In this document: piece by piece, positions 1 through 4,760 of the stretch
Numbering within the stretch: the stretch's first letter is position 1
Layout of the letters: each line of letters opens with the position of its first letter
NCBI GenBank assembly: GCA_021795795.1
Contig: JAJYPA010000310.1
Location: forward strand, 1-9,171
Direction of reading: 5' to 3'
Source of the DNA: Pseudomonadota bacterium
Lineage (GTDB): Bacteria > Pseudomonadota > Gammaproteobacteria > Halothiobacillales > Halothiobacillaceae
DNA: 9,171 bases
Program-made: the position numbers and the translations under genes
The notes under the pieces: generated by a model
Told to the model about the DNA's origin: nothing
Seen by the model: only the letters and a program-made list of their open reading frames with translations
Database searches by the model: none

Positions 1-239
1 GTAACGTCCTGCACAAAGTCCGTTACCGCATCGTCCTTGCTCAAAAAAAGACCGGCCAGATATTGGCCCACGGCCCGCGTCAGACCGCTATCCTTCAATC
101 CCTCCCGAAACTTCGTCACGGCCACCTGCCAACGATCATCCGCCACTTCCACTACCATGCGATTCGACGCATCCAAATGATTTAGCAAGCGATGAAACAA
201 TACGGTGCGCTCTTTGAAAGATAGCTCTACCGGGTCCAT
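1..239 (-). CDS. Hypothetical protein, 3' end outside the window
   Basis: The frame opens at an ATG (239-237) and stays open for 79 codons to the window edge, so the C-terminus is missing. The product starts MDPVELSFKERTVLFHRLLN and looks soluble, mixed charged and hydrophobic, with no signal peptide or membrane segment. A purine-rich stretch (AAGGGGTAAGGG) lies just upstream of the ATG and serves as ribosome binding site. I do not recognise the family. It is the first gene behind a strong-looking promoter carrying the same operator as the operon at 3408-1058, so it is probably co-regulated with those genes. That it is real rests on the start signals and promoter, not on homology. Confidence 0.7.
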   Translation of the reverse strand, partial: MDPVELSFKERTVLFHRLLNHLDASNRMVVEVADDRWQVAVTKFREGLKDSGLTRAVGQYLAGLFLSKDDAVTDFVQDV

Positions 240-253
240 GTCCCTTACCCCTT

Positions 254-275
254 CAAACACTAGATATTGTGTTTG
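254..275. promoter_or_regulatory. Operator palindrome at the transcription start
   Basis: The arms CAAACAC (254-260) and GTGTTTG (269-275) are perfect inverted repeats around an 8-bp centre, TAGATATT. The core AAACAC-N8-GTGTTT (255-274) directly abuts the -10 hexamer, a position expected for a repressor. The same core, abutting the -10 in the same way, occurs at 3428-3447. Confidence 0.7.
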
Positions 276-303
276 TTATAGCTGTTAGGCGTGTTTATGT
301 CAA
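275..303 (-). promoter_or_regulatory. Sigma70-type promoter for the leftward gene at 239
   Basis: Read on the minus strand there is a consensus -35 TTGACA (303-298), a 17-bp spacer and a -10 TATAAC (280-275). The expected start of transcription is near 268, about 30 nt before the ATG at 239. Geometry and spacing are identical to the promoter at 3448-3476. Confidence 0.75.
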
Positions 304-315
304 CATCTTGTGTCT
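299..315. promoter_or_regulatory. Upstream operator half-site overlapping the -35
   Basis: The plus-strand sequence GTCAACATCTTGTGTCT matches GTCAATATCTTGTGTTT at 3472-3488 in 15 of 17 positions. It contains one operator half (minus-strand ACACAAGAT) next to the -35. Its TTGTGT is exactly 41 bp from the TTGTGT of the downstream palindrome, as at the other promoter. Confidence 0.6.
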
Positions 316-335
316 GTCAATTATGGATCGCCACG

Positions 336-364
336 CTGAAAAGCTCGGCAAAACCTGCTATGCT
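336..364 (+). promoter_or_regulatory. Possible promoter for mntA-hepT
   Basis: A weak -35 (CTGAAA, 336-341), a 17-bp spacer and a -10 (TATGCT, 359-364) lie about 30 nt upstream of the mntA ATG. The match is only fair, and no operator palindrome is seen around it. It would fire divergently from the promoter at 275-303. Confidence 0.35.
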
Positions 365-395
365 AACCACTGACTAGGCATGGAACGCATAAGTC

Positions 396-686
396 ATGAA
401 ACCTTCTCTTGTCCTTCAACAGCATCGTACCGCTATACGCGCCATCGTCGAACGGCATAACGCGCAAAACCCCCGCATCTTTGGGTCGGTCTTGCATGGC
501 GATGACACCGAAGAAAGCGATATGGATATTCTGATCGAACCCAAAGGACGCTTATCGCTTTTCGATATTGGCGCTATCTATATCGAACTCACAGAATTGC
601 TTGGAGTTGACGTTGATATTTTAACACCTAACGCCTTACCTGAAAAATGGAAAGATCAGGTGTTAAGCGAGGCCCAAAAAATATGA
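396..686 (+). CDS. mntA: MntA-type nucleotidyltransferase antitoxin (MNT domain)
   Basis: This 96-aa protein is a minimal nucleotidyltransferase. The signature GSx10DxD is exact: Gly30-Ser31, then Asp42 and Asp44, with a further acidic pair at Asp72/Asp74 before a hydrophobic strand. In characterised MntA/HepT pairs the antitoxin inactivates the HEPN toxin by AMPylating the Tyr of its RX4HXY motif, so ATP is the likely substrate and the neighbouring product the target. The family is normally about 95-150 aa, so this is a short but complete member. Its stop overlaps the next start as ATGA (683-686), indicating translational coupling. The ribosome binding site is weak (GGAAC). Activity is inferred from the motif and the partner gene. 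Confidence 0.9.
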   Translation: MKPSLVLQQHRTAIRAIVERHNAQNPRIFGSVLHGDDTEESDMDILIEPKGRLSLFDIGAIYIELTELLGVDVDILTPNALPEKWKDQVLSEAQKI

Positions 687-1069
687 GTCGAGATGAACAA
701 TTTACGGAAAGAGACTACCTTGAGCATATCAAGGAAGCCTTAAAGCGTATTCAACGATTCACAAAAGGAATCAGTAAAAACGATTTTCTTCAAAACGAAG
801 AAAAACAAGATGCTGTCATTAGAAACTTTGAGGTTATAGGCGAAGCTGCCGGTAACATTCTGCGCAATTTCCCGGATTTCATAAAAGAGTATCCAGACTT
901 GCCAATAAAAGTAGCATACGGCATGAGAAATGCTCTTGCTCACGGATATTTCAAGATCGACCTGGATACCGTATGGGATTCCATCGAAAATGACTTGCCG
1001 AAACTCGAAAAAGAACTCGATTGGGTGATACAAAATCTTGATTATCACCCACGCCCCTCAACAGGATAA
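683..1069 (+). CDS. hepT: HepT-type HEPN ribonuclease toxin (DUF86)
   Basis: This is a 128-aa all-helical protein. The C-terminal half carries RNALAHGY (Arg82, His87, Tyr89), the RX4HXY motif that forms the metal-independent RNase site of HEPN toxins; the Tyr is the residue AMPylated by MntA. The downstream FKIDLDTVWDSIENDLPKL segment is typical of the DUF86 group. I chose the ATG at 683 because it overlaps the mntA stop by 4 nt (ATGA) and has GAGG upstream; an in-frame ATG at 647 would add 12 residues inside mntA and lacks support. Unusually, the 3' end overlaps the convergent phosphoesterase gene by 12 nt. The gene is markedly A+T-richer than that neighbour, consistent with separate acquisition. 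Target RNAs cannot be told from sequence. Confidence 0.92.
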   Translation: MSRDEQFTERDYLEHIKEALKRIQRFTKGISKNDFLQNEEKQDAVIRNFEVIGEAAGNILRNFPDFIKEYPDLPIKVAYGMRNALAHGYFKIDLDTVWDSIENDLPKLEKELDWVIQNLDYHPRPSTG

Positions 1070-1089
1070 CCGCACGTCGAGGATTTTTT
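1056..1089 (+). terminator. Candidate intrinsic terminator after hepT
   Basis: CCTCAAC (1056-1062) pairs with GTCGAGG (1076-1082) with one mismatch around a 13-nt loop. It is followed by A and six T residues (1084-1089) on the plus strand. The stem starts just before the hepT stop codon and lies inside the 3' end of the convergent gene. The stem is short, so support is limited. Confidence 0.3.
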
Positions 1090-1921
1090 CACCCTGCGTC
1101 CGCCATCCCCGCGCTTCCTGGTGACACCAGAGCGTGAGGCCATAGCGGGCCGCGTCCGGGCGTTCTTCCAGAGACTTATAGGCTCCGGTATCCAGAAAGA
1201 CATGCGAGGACGCCACGAGAATTAAGGTCGGATCGCGGGAAACCGAGATGGTATGACCGACATAGGTGCGCGACAGTCCCGTGATCTCTCGAACATTGGA
1301 CAGGTCGGCTCGCAATCCCCTCCCCCACAGCACGGCGTCGAACCCGTTACCCGTCATATCGAAGCCGGGAATGAAGCGTAGCTTGGTCCAAAGTGCATCC
1401 CGTTCCACTTCTGGATGATCCAGTCGCGTATCGCTCCAGTCATCCACCGAGTCGCCGGAAAGTTGGGCATGAGCAATGTGGAATCGACTGACGCCCTGCC
1501 CCACCACACGGATCAGAGGCAGATTTATCAAGTCTCGAATCCACGCCTTGATCTGTGCATTCTCTGGCCGCAGAATTTTCAGCCAGCGTCCGGCATTGGA
1601 CAGAAAGCTATCCTGGTACAATCCGAACAGGGGCCAATGCTTATCAAAAGGGACATCCCCCAACAGAAAAGCCAGCATCATCACATCATGGTTGCCCAGG
1701 ACCGGAAAAAACCACGGCTCGGCCAACAGCGCCAGCACACCAGAACAGTCCGGCCCCCGATTCACTAGATCACCGACAGAAAAAAGCCGATCCGTGGCCG
1801 GGTCAAAATGCACATGCGTCATCAGTCGATTCAAATACGGGAAGCAACCGTGCAGGTCGCCCACGATGAAGTCACGGCCCAGGGTGTTTTCTTCGTGACA
1901 TTGGATTTTTTGCTGGATCAT
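1058..1921 (-). CDS. PPP-family metallophosphoesterase (ApaH/PrpA-like)
   Basis: This 287-aa protein carries the phosphoprotein-phosphatase-superfamily metal-site motifs in order: GDLHG (21-25), GDLVNRG (50-56) and GNHD (76-79), then later FHIAHA and VGHT with FLDTGA near the C-terminus. These bind two metal ions and support hydrolysis of phosphate esters. The usual second motif is GDxxDRG; here Asp54 is replaced by Asn, intermediate between PrpA/lambda phosphatase (D) and ApaH (GDLVARGP). The GNHD-(x)2-ML stretch and the length near 280 also lean towards ApaH, which cleaves Ap4A. Substrate (protein phosphate, Ap4A, RNA cap) is unresolved. Its ATG overlaps the preceding FinO/ProQ gene stop by 4 nt (ATGA), so it is the last, coupled gene of the 3408-1058 operon. 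Confidence 0.85.
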   Translation of the reverse strand: MIQQKIQCHEENTLGRDFIVGDLHGCFPYLNRLMTHVHFDPATDRLFSVGDLVNRGPDCSGVLALLAEPWFFPVLGNHDVMMLAFLLGDVPFDKHWPLFGLYQDSFLSNAGRWLKILRPENAQIKAWIRDLINLPLIRVVGQGVSRFHIAHAQLSGDSVDDWSDTRLDHPEVERDALWTKLRFIPGFDMTGNGFDAVLWGRGLRADLSNVREITGLSRTYVGHTISVSRDPTLILVASSHVFLDTGAYKSLEERPDAARYGLTLWCHQEARGWRTQGEKILDVRLSC

Positions 1922-2331
1922 TTTTTTCGATCCTCCCGTTCCTTCAATTTCTGTCGGGCATAAGCCCGGTGTTCCTCACTGACCGGCTCAACCGGGTTCC
2001 CGTCCAGATCGTGCCGCATACTATTGGGTGCGGCCACTGCTTCCAGATAGACCCGCCGTTGCGTGTGATAACGTAAGATGCCGAATTCCAGCCTGCGCCT
2101 TTCCTCCTTGTTCAAGGTGGACCACTGCACGATAGCTTCATGAACCCGTCGCCGGAAATCACGCTGAATCCGCAATGCCAAAGGCAGGTATCGGCCCAGG
2201 GCAGGCGCTATATCGCTATTGCTGCACAATAAAGCGTGAACCTCTCTGGGCATGGTCGGCTTAGACTGGACGGCGGGCTTCTGAACAGGTGCCAATTTCT
2301 TTTTCAGAGTTAATATCGGGAGGTTTTTCAT
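1918..2331 (-). CDS. FinO/ProQ-domain RNA-binding protein
   Basis: This 137-aa protein has a basic N-terminal tail (LTLKKKLAPVQKP, 8-19) and a FinO/ProQ domain over roughly residues 30-130. The clearest hallmark is RHDLDGNPVEPVSEEH (106-121) followed by ARQKLKE. It closely parallels the ProQ segment RVDLDGNP...EQH..HARKQLEE; the preceding LRYHTQRRVYLEAV fits the ProQ helix before it. Family members bind structured 3' ends and terminator hairpins of RNA and act as chaperones for antisense or small-RNA pairing; plasmid FinO represses conjugation through FinP. Start: ATG at 2331 with AAGGAG 10 nt upstream, 4 nt after the preceding stop. It sits between a 104-aa unknown and a PPP phosphoesterase. 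Its RNA partner is not identified; an element-encoded RNA is plausible but inferred. Confidence 0.8.
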   Translation of the reverse strand: MKNLPILTLKKKLAPVQKPAVQSKPTMPREVHALLCSNSDIAPALGRYLPLALRIQRDFRRRVHEAIVQWSTLNKEERRRLEFGILRYHTQRRVYLEAVAAPNSMRHDLDGNPVEPVSEEHRAYARQKLKEREDRKK

Positions 2332-2335
2332 ATCA

Positions 2336-2650
2336 TCAAGGCTCCTTGTTCAACAAAGGGGCCGCATCCAGCACGGCGAGTAAACGATCTTCGCCATGCG
2401 TTGCGCACAATTTCCTTATGGCCGCTTTCGCCGCTGCCCGTTTGTCCCCTAAGCAAGCGTTCATGAAATTGGTCAATTCAGCAATATGTTTTCCCGTCTC
2501 TTGATGAGATACGGCATAACCATTACCCCTTTTCAGGCTCTTGTGAATAATAAAATGATAAGGCTTGTCGCCAAGAGTCATATTGAGAATTACGCCGCTG
2601 ACTTCAAAACCATCTCCATCACCATGCAGCGCCAGCTTGTATTTCTTCAT
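2336..2650 (-). CDS. Hypothetical protein, 104 aa
   Basis: I do not recognise this family. The protein begins MKKYKLALHGDGDGFEVSGV and looks like a small alpha/beta soluble protein: a beta-rich N-terminal half (about residues 3-55, ending in an IHKSLKRGNGYAVS stretch) and a helical, Ala-rich C-terminal half. It has no membrane segment and no metal-binding cluster. The start is the ATG at 2650: its first bases overlap the preceding stop (ATGA, 2650-2647) and AAGGA lies at proper distance, whereas the ATG two codons upstream directly abuts that AAGGA. Position between the metallophosphoesterase and the FinO/ProQ gene, with coupled starts, argues for expression in one unit with them. Confidence 0.75.
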   Translation of the reverse strand: MKKYKLALHGDGDGFEVSGVILNMTLGDKPYHFIIHKSLKRGNGYAVSHQETGKHIAELTNFMNACLGDKRAAAKAAIRKLCATHGEDRLLAVLDAAPLLNKEP

Positions 2651-3198
2651 CGCCATTCCTTTTCAACATGCCTTGACGGTACATGGCTCTTGGGATCGAA
2701 AGGCTGAATGGATTGGCACACTTCATCGAGCGACACCGGAGCGCCACCCCAACTGTCCACGCCCACGTCCATACTTCCCGGTACTGGCTCCAATCTGCCA
2801 TGCACATGCCCGTACAGATGGATGGTCCTTTGCCATTTTCCCGGCCAATCCCGTAGCGGGTAGTGATGCAGATAGAGACGGGTGTGGCCGACCTCGATCA
2901 GCTTTGCCTCGTGGACCTCGGCCCACCCCTCTCCAGCCCAATCATTCGACCGATCATGATTGCCCAGGATCAGGATTTTGCGCCCGGCAAGCTGTCGCAG
3001 CGCGGACCTGGCCTTCACCCCGGACTCAAAGGCGAAGTCACCCAGAACATAGACCGTATCATTAGCCTCTACCCGGTCGTTCCAAGCCCGGATGAGTGCA
3101 TTGTCCATTTCTGCAACCGACGCAAAAGGACGCTGGCAAAACCCGATGATGTTTTTGTGACCAAAGTGCAGGTCCGAGGTGAAATAAGTTTGAGGCAT
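2647..3198 (-). CDS. Calcineurin-like metallophosphoesterase (COG4186-like)
   Basis: This 183-aa protein has all the calcineurin-like phosphoesterase blocks: SDLHFGH (8-14), GDF (53-55), GNHD (79-82), HHYP (111-114) and GHVHG (130-134). These supply the ligands for two metal ions and the phosphate site. The SDLHFGHxNII start and compact size match the small predicted phosphoesterases often found in phages and plasmids (COG4186 type), whose substrates are not established. The ATG at 3198 is 3 nt after the upstream stop and has only a weak ribosome binding site, so translation is probably coupled to the 68-aa gene. It is a different family from the PPP enzyme three genes downstream, giving two metallo-phosphoesterases in one five-gene operon. 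Confidence 0.88.
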   Translation of the reverse strand: MPQTYFTSDLHFGHKNIIGFCQRPFASVAEMDNALIRAWNDRVEANDTVYVLGDFAFESGVKARSALRQLAGRKILILGNHDRSNDWAGEGWAEVHEAKLIEVGHTRLYLHHYPLRDWPGKWQRTIHLYGHVHGRLEPVPGSMDVGVDSWGGAPVSLDEVCQSIQPFDPKSHVPSRHVEKEWR

Positions 3199-3201
3199 GG
3201 C

Positions 3202-3408
3202 TCACACCGGGATAGCGTTGTTACGAAAGTAAATCAGCGGCATACACAAGGGGGTGCCTTTCGCCCATCCAGCAGGCGCTTCTGTCTCAAAATGTACATT
3301 CTTGCGATCTGTCGCCGTAACGACCACGCGCCGGTCAAAAGCGCGATCCTCCGGGCGGAGCAGGTTAGGCAAGATGTACCAGCTTCCAACTTGGGGTGCG
3401 TTAGTCAT
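3202..3408 (-). CDS. Hypothetical small protein, 68 aa
   Basis: This is the first gene of the leftward operon; family not recognised. The product (MTNAPQVGSWYILPNLLRPE... to ...IYFRNNAIPV) has no signal peptide or membrane helix and reads like a small beta-rich domain (VVVTATDRKNVHFETE). The ATG at 3408 is preceded by GGAGGG at ideal spacing (7 nt). An in-frame ATG at 3438 would place the operator palindrome inside the coding region and the start at or before the mRNA 5' end, so it is rejected. The leader from the predicted transcription start (about 3441) is roughly 33 nt. The downstream metallophosphoesterase begins 3 nt after its stop. Confidence 0.75.
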   Translation of the reverse strand: MTNAPQVGSWYILPNLLRPEDRAFDRRVVVTATDRKNVHFETEAPAGWAKGTPLCMPLIYFRNNAIPV

Positions 3409-3425
3409 ATGAAAGCCCTCCAGTG

Positions 3426-3449
3426 ATAAACACAACATATTGTGTTTAT
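3426..3449. promoter_or_regulatory. Operator palindrome, 10-bp perfect arms
   Basis: The arms ATAAACACAA (3426-3435) and TTGTGTTTAT (3440-3449) are perfect inverted repeats around CATA. The inner core AAACAC-N8-GTGTTT (3428-3447) abuts the -10 and covers the predicted transcription start, suggesting repression by a dimeric DNA-binding protein. The same core lies at 255-274. Confidence 0.78.
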
Positions 3450-3476
3450 AGTAAGATATTTAGATACTTTAGTCAA
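3448..3476 (-). promoter_or_regulatory. Sigma70-type promoter of the 3408-1058 operon
   Basis: On the minus strand: -35 TTGACT (3476-3471), a 17-bp spacer, -10 TACTAT (3453-3448). The predicted start is near 3441, followed by a short leader with GGAGGG before the ATG at 3408. It lies in the 107-nt gap behind the PLD gene, so the downstream genes have their own control even if some transcription reads through. Confidence 0.75.
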
Positions 3477-3488
3477 TATCTTGTGTTT
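3472..3488. promoter_or_regulatory. Upstream operator half-site overlapping the -35
   Basis: GTCAATATCTTGTGTTT carries the minus-strand half-site AAACACAAGAT directly upstream of and into the -35 hexamer. It matches the copy at 299-315 in 15 of 17 bases. It sits at the same distance (TTGTGT boxes 41 bp apart, about four helical turns) from the main palindrome. Confidence 0.6.
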
Positions 3489-3515
3489 CGCATCGCACTT
3501 ATCGCGGATGCCGGA

Positions 3516-4505
3516 CTACCATCGGGACAGCCAGCCCTTGGCTTTGGCCACCAGACCCGACTCCCCGCCCCTTGCGGGGTGCCAACCCCTTGCAGGGTGC
3601 CAACCACCAGCCCGCGCCCAATCCCGGTTGAACTGCGCTTGCAGCTTGCCGAGATCCGCCCCATTCAACAGCAGGCCCATTTCCCGATTAGCCTGTAAGC
3701 TCGTCTGGGTAAAATTCTCGGAGCCAAGAAAAGCCAGAGAGCGACCGACGATCATCTTGGCGTGCATATAGAGCGGTTTCCTGGGCAGGAGTCGCACCTG
3801 GCAACCATGAGCGCGTAAAAAGGCCACGTCGCGTTGGTCCTCAGCATTGATGCTGGCGGGCAGGATCAGCCGCAAATCGTGGCCCTTGGCCGCCAGCGCA
3901 TCAAGAATGGGTGCATACGGTCCCAATTCCTCGCTTTCTACGTCGATAGGCCCGGACTGGTCGATGACTTGCAGAAGTTGGGCCGCAGATGTACCGGGCG
4001 ACAGCACCAGCGTCTGGTGCGCCCAAGCGGGGGCGTGTGACGGCTTGCCCTGCGCAGCAGTCCAGTCGGCGTTGAACACGGCCTGGACAGCCCGAACCAC
4101 GGTTGGGTTGCTGGTGTCGTAGAGGTATTCGCGGTTCCGACCGCCCAGGCCCGACCAGTCGAAGTTTGCCGTGCCAATCTCGGCCTCGTGCCCATTCACG
4201 CAAAATTTCGCGTGGTAAAAGCGGTAGGCATCCCCCTGGCTCACAAAGCGGCCAGGGACATAACGAAAATGCGCTCCTGTTCCCTCAATGGCCCGGACTT
4301 CCTTGTGGACCTGCCAGGGCTTCATGCCGTAGGGCTTCGGCTCCACCATGATCCGCACATCCACCCCCCGGCGCACGGCGGCGCGGACGGCTGAAAGCAG
4401 CTTGCGGTCATCCAGATAGTAGACGCCTATGTCGAGTTCCCGGTGGGCCGAGTCGATGACCTGAATAATCGGTGCGGGGCCAGCGTGGGGTTCGATGGTG
4501 AGCAT
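3516..4505 (-). CDS. Phospholipase D-like protein with two HKD motifs
   Basis: This 329-aa PLD-superfamily protein has two catalytic half-sites: FYHAKFCVNG...IGTANF (His98, Lys100, Asn114) and YMHAKMIVG...LGSENF (His248, Lys250, Asn264). The family forms a phospho-histidine intermediate; members include nucleases, phospholipases and transferases. In both motifs the Asp of HxKx4D is absent and the spacing to GS/GT is one residue short; that Asp is structural rather than the nucleophile, so activity is still likely. There is no signal peptide, so a cytoplasmic nuclease-like role is more likely than a secreted lipase. After the fold the C-terminus contains the tandem peptide GWHPAR-GWHPAR (301-312), encoded by an 18-bp DNA repeat. 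ATG at 4505, GAGGG upstream, 4 nt after a 37-codon ORF. Confidence 0.87.
   Translation of the reverse strand: MLTIEPHAGPAPIIQVIDSAHRELDIGVYYLDDRKLLSAVRAAVRRGVDVRIMVEPKPYGMKPWQVHKEVRAIEGTGAHFRYVPGRFVSQGDAYRFYHAKFCVNGHEAEIGTANFDWSGLGGRNREYLYDTSNPTVVRAVQAVFNADWTAAQGKPSHAPAWAHQTLVLSPGTSAAQLLQVIDQSGPIDVESEELGPYAPILDALAAKGHDLRLILPASINAEDQRDVAFLRAHGCQVRLLPRKPLYMHAKMIVGRSLAFLGSENFTQTSLQANREMGLLLNGADLGKLQAQFNRDWARAGGWHPARGWHPARGGESGLVAKAKGWLSRW
3568..3603. repeat. Two tandem 18-bp micro-hairpin repeats in the PLD gene
   Basis: Units at 3568-3585 (CCCCTTGCGGGGTGCCAA) and 3586-3603 (CCCCTTGCAGGGTGCCAA) differ at one base. Each can form a small stem (CCCC/GGGG or CCCT/AGGG) with a TTGC or TGC loop. Related units occur at 7014-7067. 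Here they are read as GWHPAR in the PLD gene. Confidence 0.85.
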
Positions 4506-4509
4506 AAAA

Positions 4510-4623
4510 TTACCCTCGATCTTCCAATGGTGTTTGTATTACCTCAAGCAAATATTCCGGGCTTTCTCCAAAATACCGCCGCACCATCTCTATAATTTTT
4601 GCCATAACTTCTTCATCGGTCAT
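4510..4623 (-). CDS. Small ORF of 37 codons coupled to the PLD gene
   Basis: This short reading frame encodes MTDEEVMAKIIEMVRRYFGE followed by 17 more residues ending LEDRG. It has a strong ribosome binding site, AAAGGAG, 8 nt before the ATG, and ends 4 nt before the PLD start, with the PLD ribosome binding site (GAGGG) overlapping its last codons. The peptide is a probable amphipathic helix, acidic at the N-terminus, with no membrane segment. No family recognised. It could be a genuine small protein or a leader whose translation controls PLD synthesis. Start signal and spacing are the support. Confidence 0.6.
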   Translation of the reverse strand: MTDEEVMAKIIEMVRRYFGESPEYLLEVIQTPLEDRG

Positions 4624-4643
4624 CTGGAATACTCCTTTTTCCC

Positions 4644-4760
4644 TTAACTTAACGCTTTCTGCATAAATACCATTTTCAGGGTTTCGTCATAATCACGCGC
4701 TCCGCCATCAAACGCATCCTTTATGAAATTCGTCTGGATAAAACCGTGACATACTGGCAT
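4644..4760 (-). CDS. Possible small ORF of 38 codons overlapping the zinc-protein gene
   Basis: An ATG at 4760, inside the 3' end of the 119-aa gene but in another frame, opens 38 codons (MPVCHGFIQTNFIKDAFDGG... ending ...MQKALS). The residues beyond the upstream stop look protein-like (ARDYDETLKMVFMQKALS), and it fills an otherwise empty 84-nt gap in a tightly packed array. The ribosome binding site is poor (GGTG very close to the ATG). It could instead be an ancestral C-terminus of the upstream gene lost by frameshift, or chance. Confidence 0.3.
   Translation of the reverse strand: MPVCHGFIQTNFIKDAFDGGARDYDETLKMVFMQKALS

Noticed and set aside
740..1048. Minus-strand frame inside hepT
   Set aside because: Antisense to the RX4HXY-bearing HEPN gene; no ribosome binding site.
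1415..1898. Plus-strand open frames opposite the PPP phosphoesterase
   Set aside because: They lie antisense to a protein with a full set of conserved motifs, have no ribosome binding sites, and their translations show no recognisable domain.
2565..3426. Long plus-strand frames (166 and 187 codons) opposite the metallophosphoesterase
   Set aside because: Shadows of a clearly coding minus-strand gene in G+C-rich DNA; Pro/Arg/His-rich low-quality translations.
3409..3438. Upstream in-frame ATG for the 68-aa gene
   Set aside because: It would put the operator and the predicted transcript start inside the coding region, while GGAGGG is ideally placed for the ATG at 3408.
3490..3511. Hairpin behind the PLD gene as a terminator
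   Set aside because: A 7-bp stem with a bulge exists, but no T-run follows on the minus strand, so it does not qualify as an intrinsic terminator.
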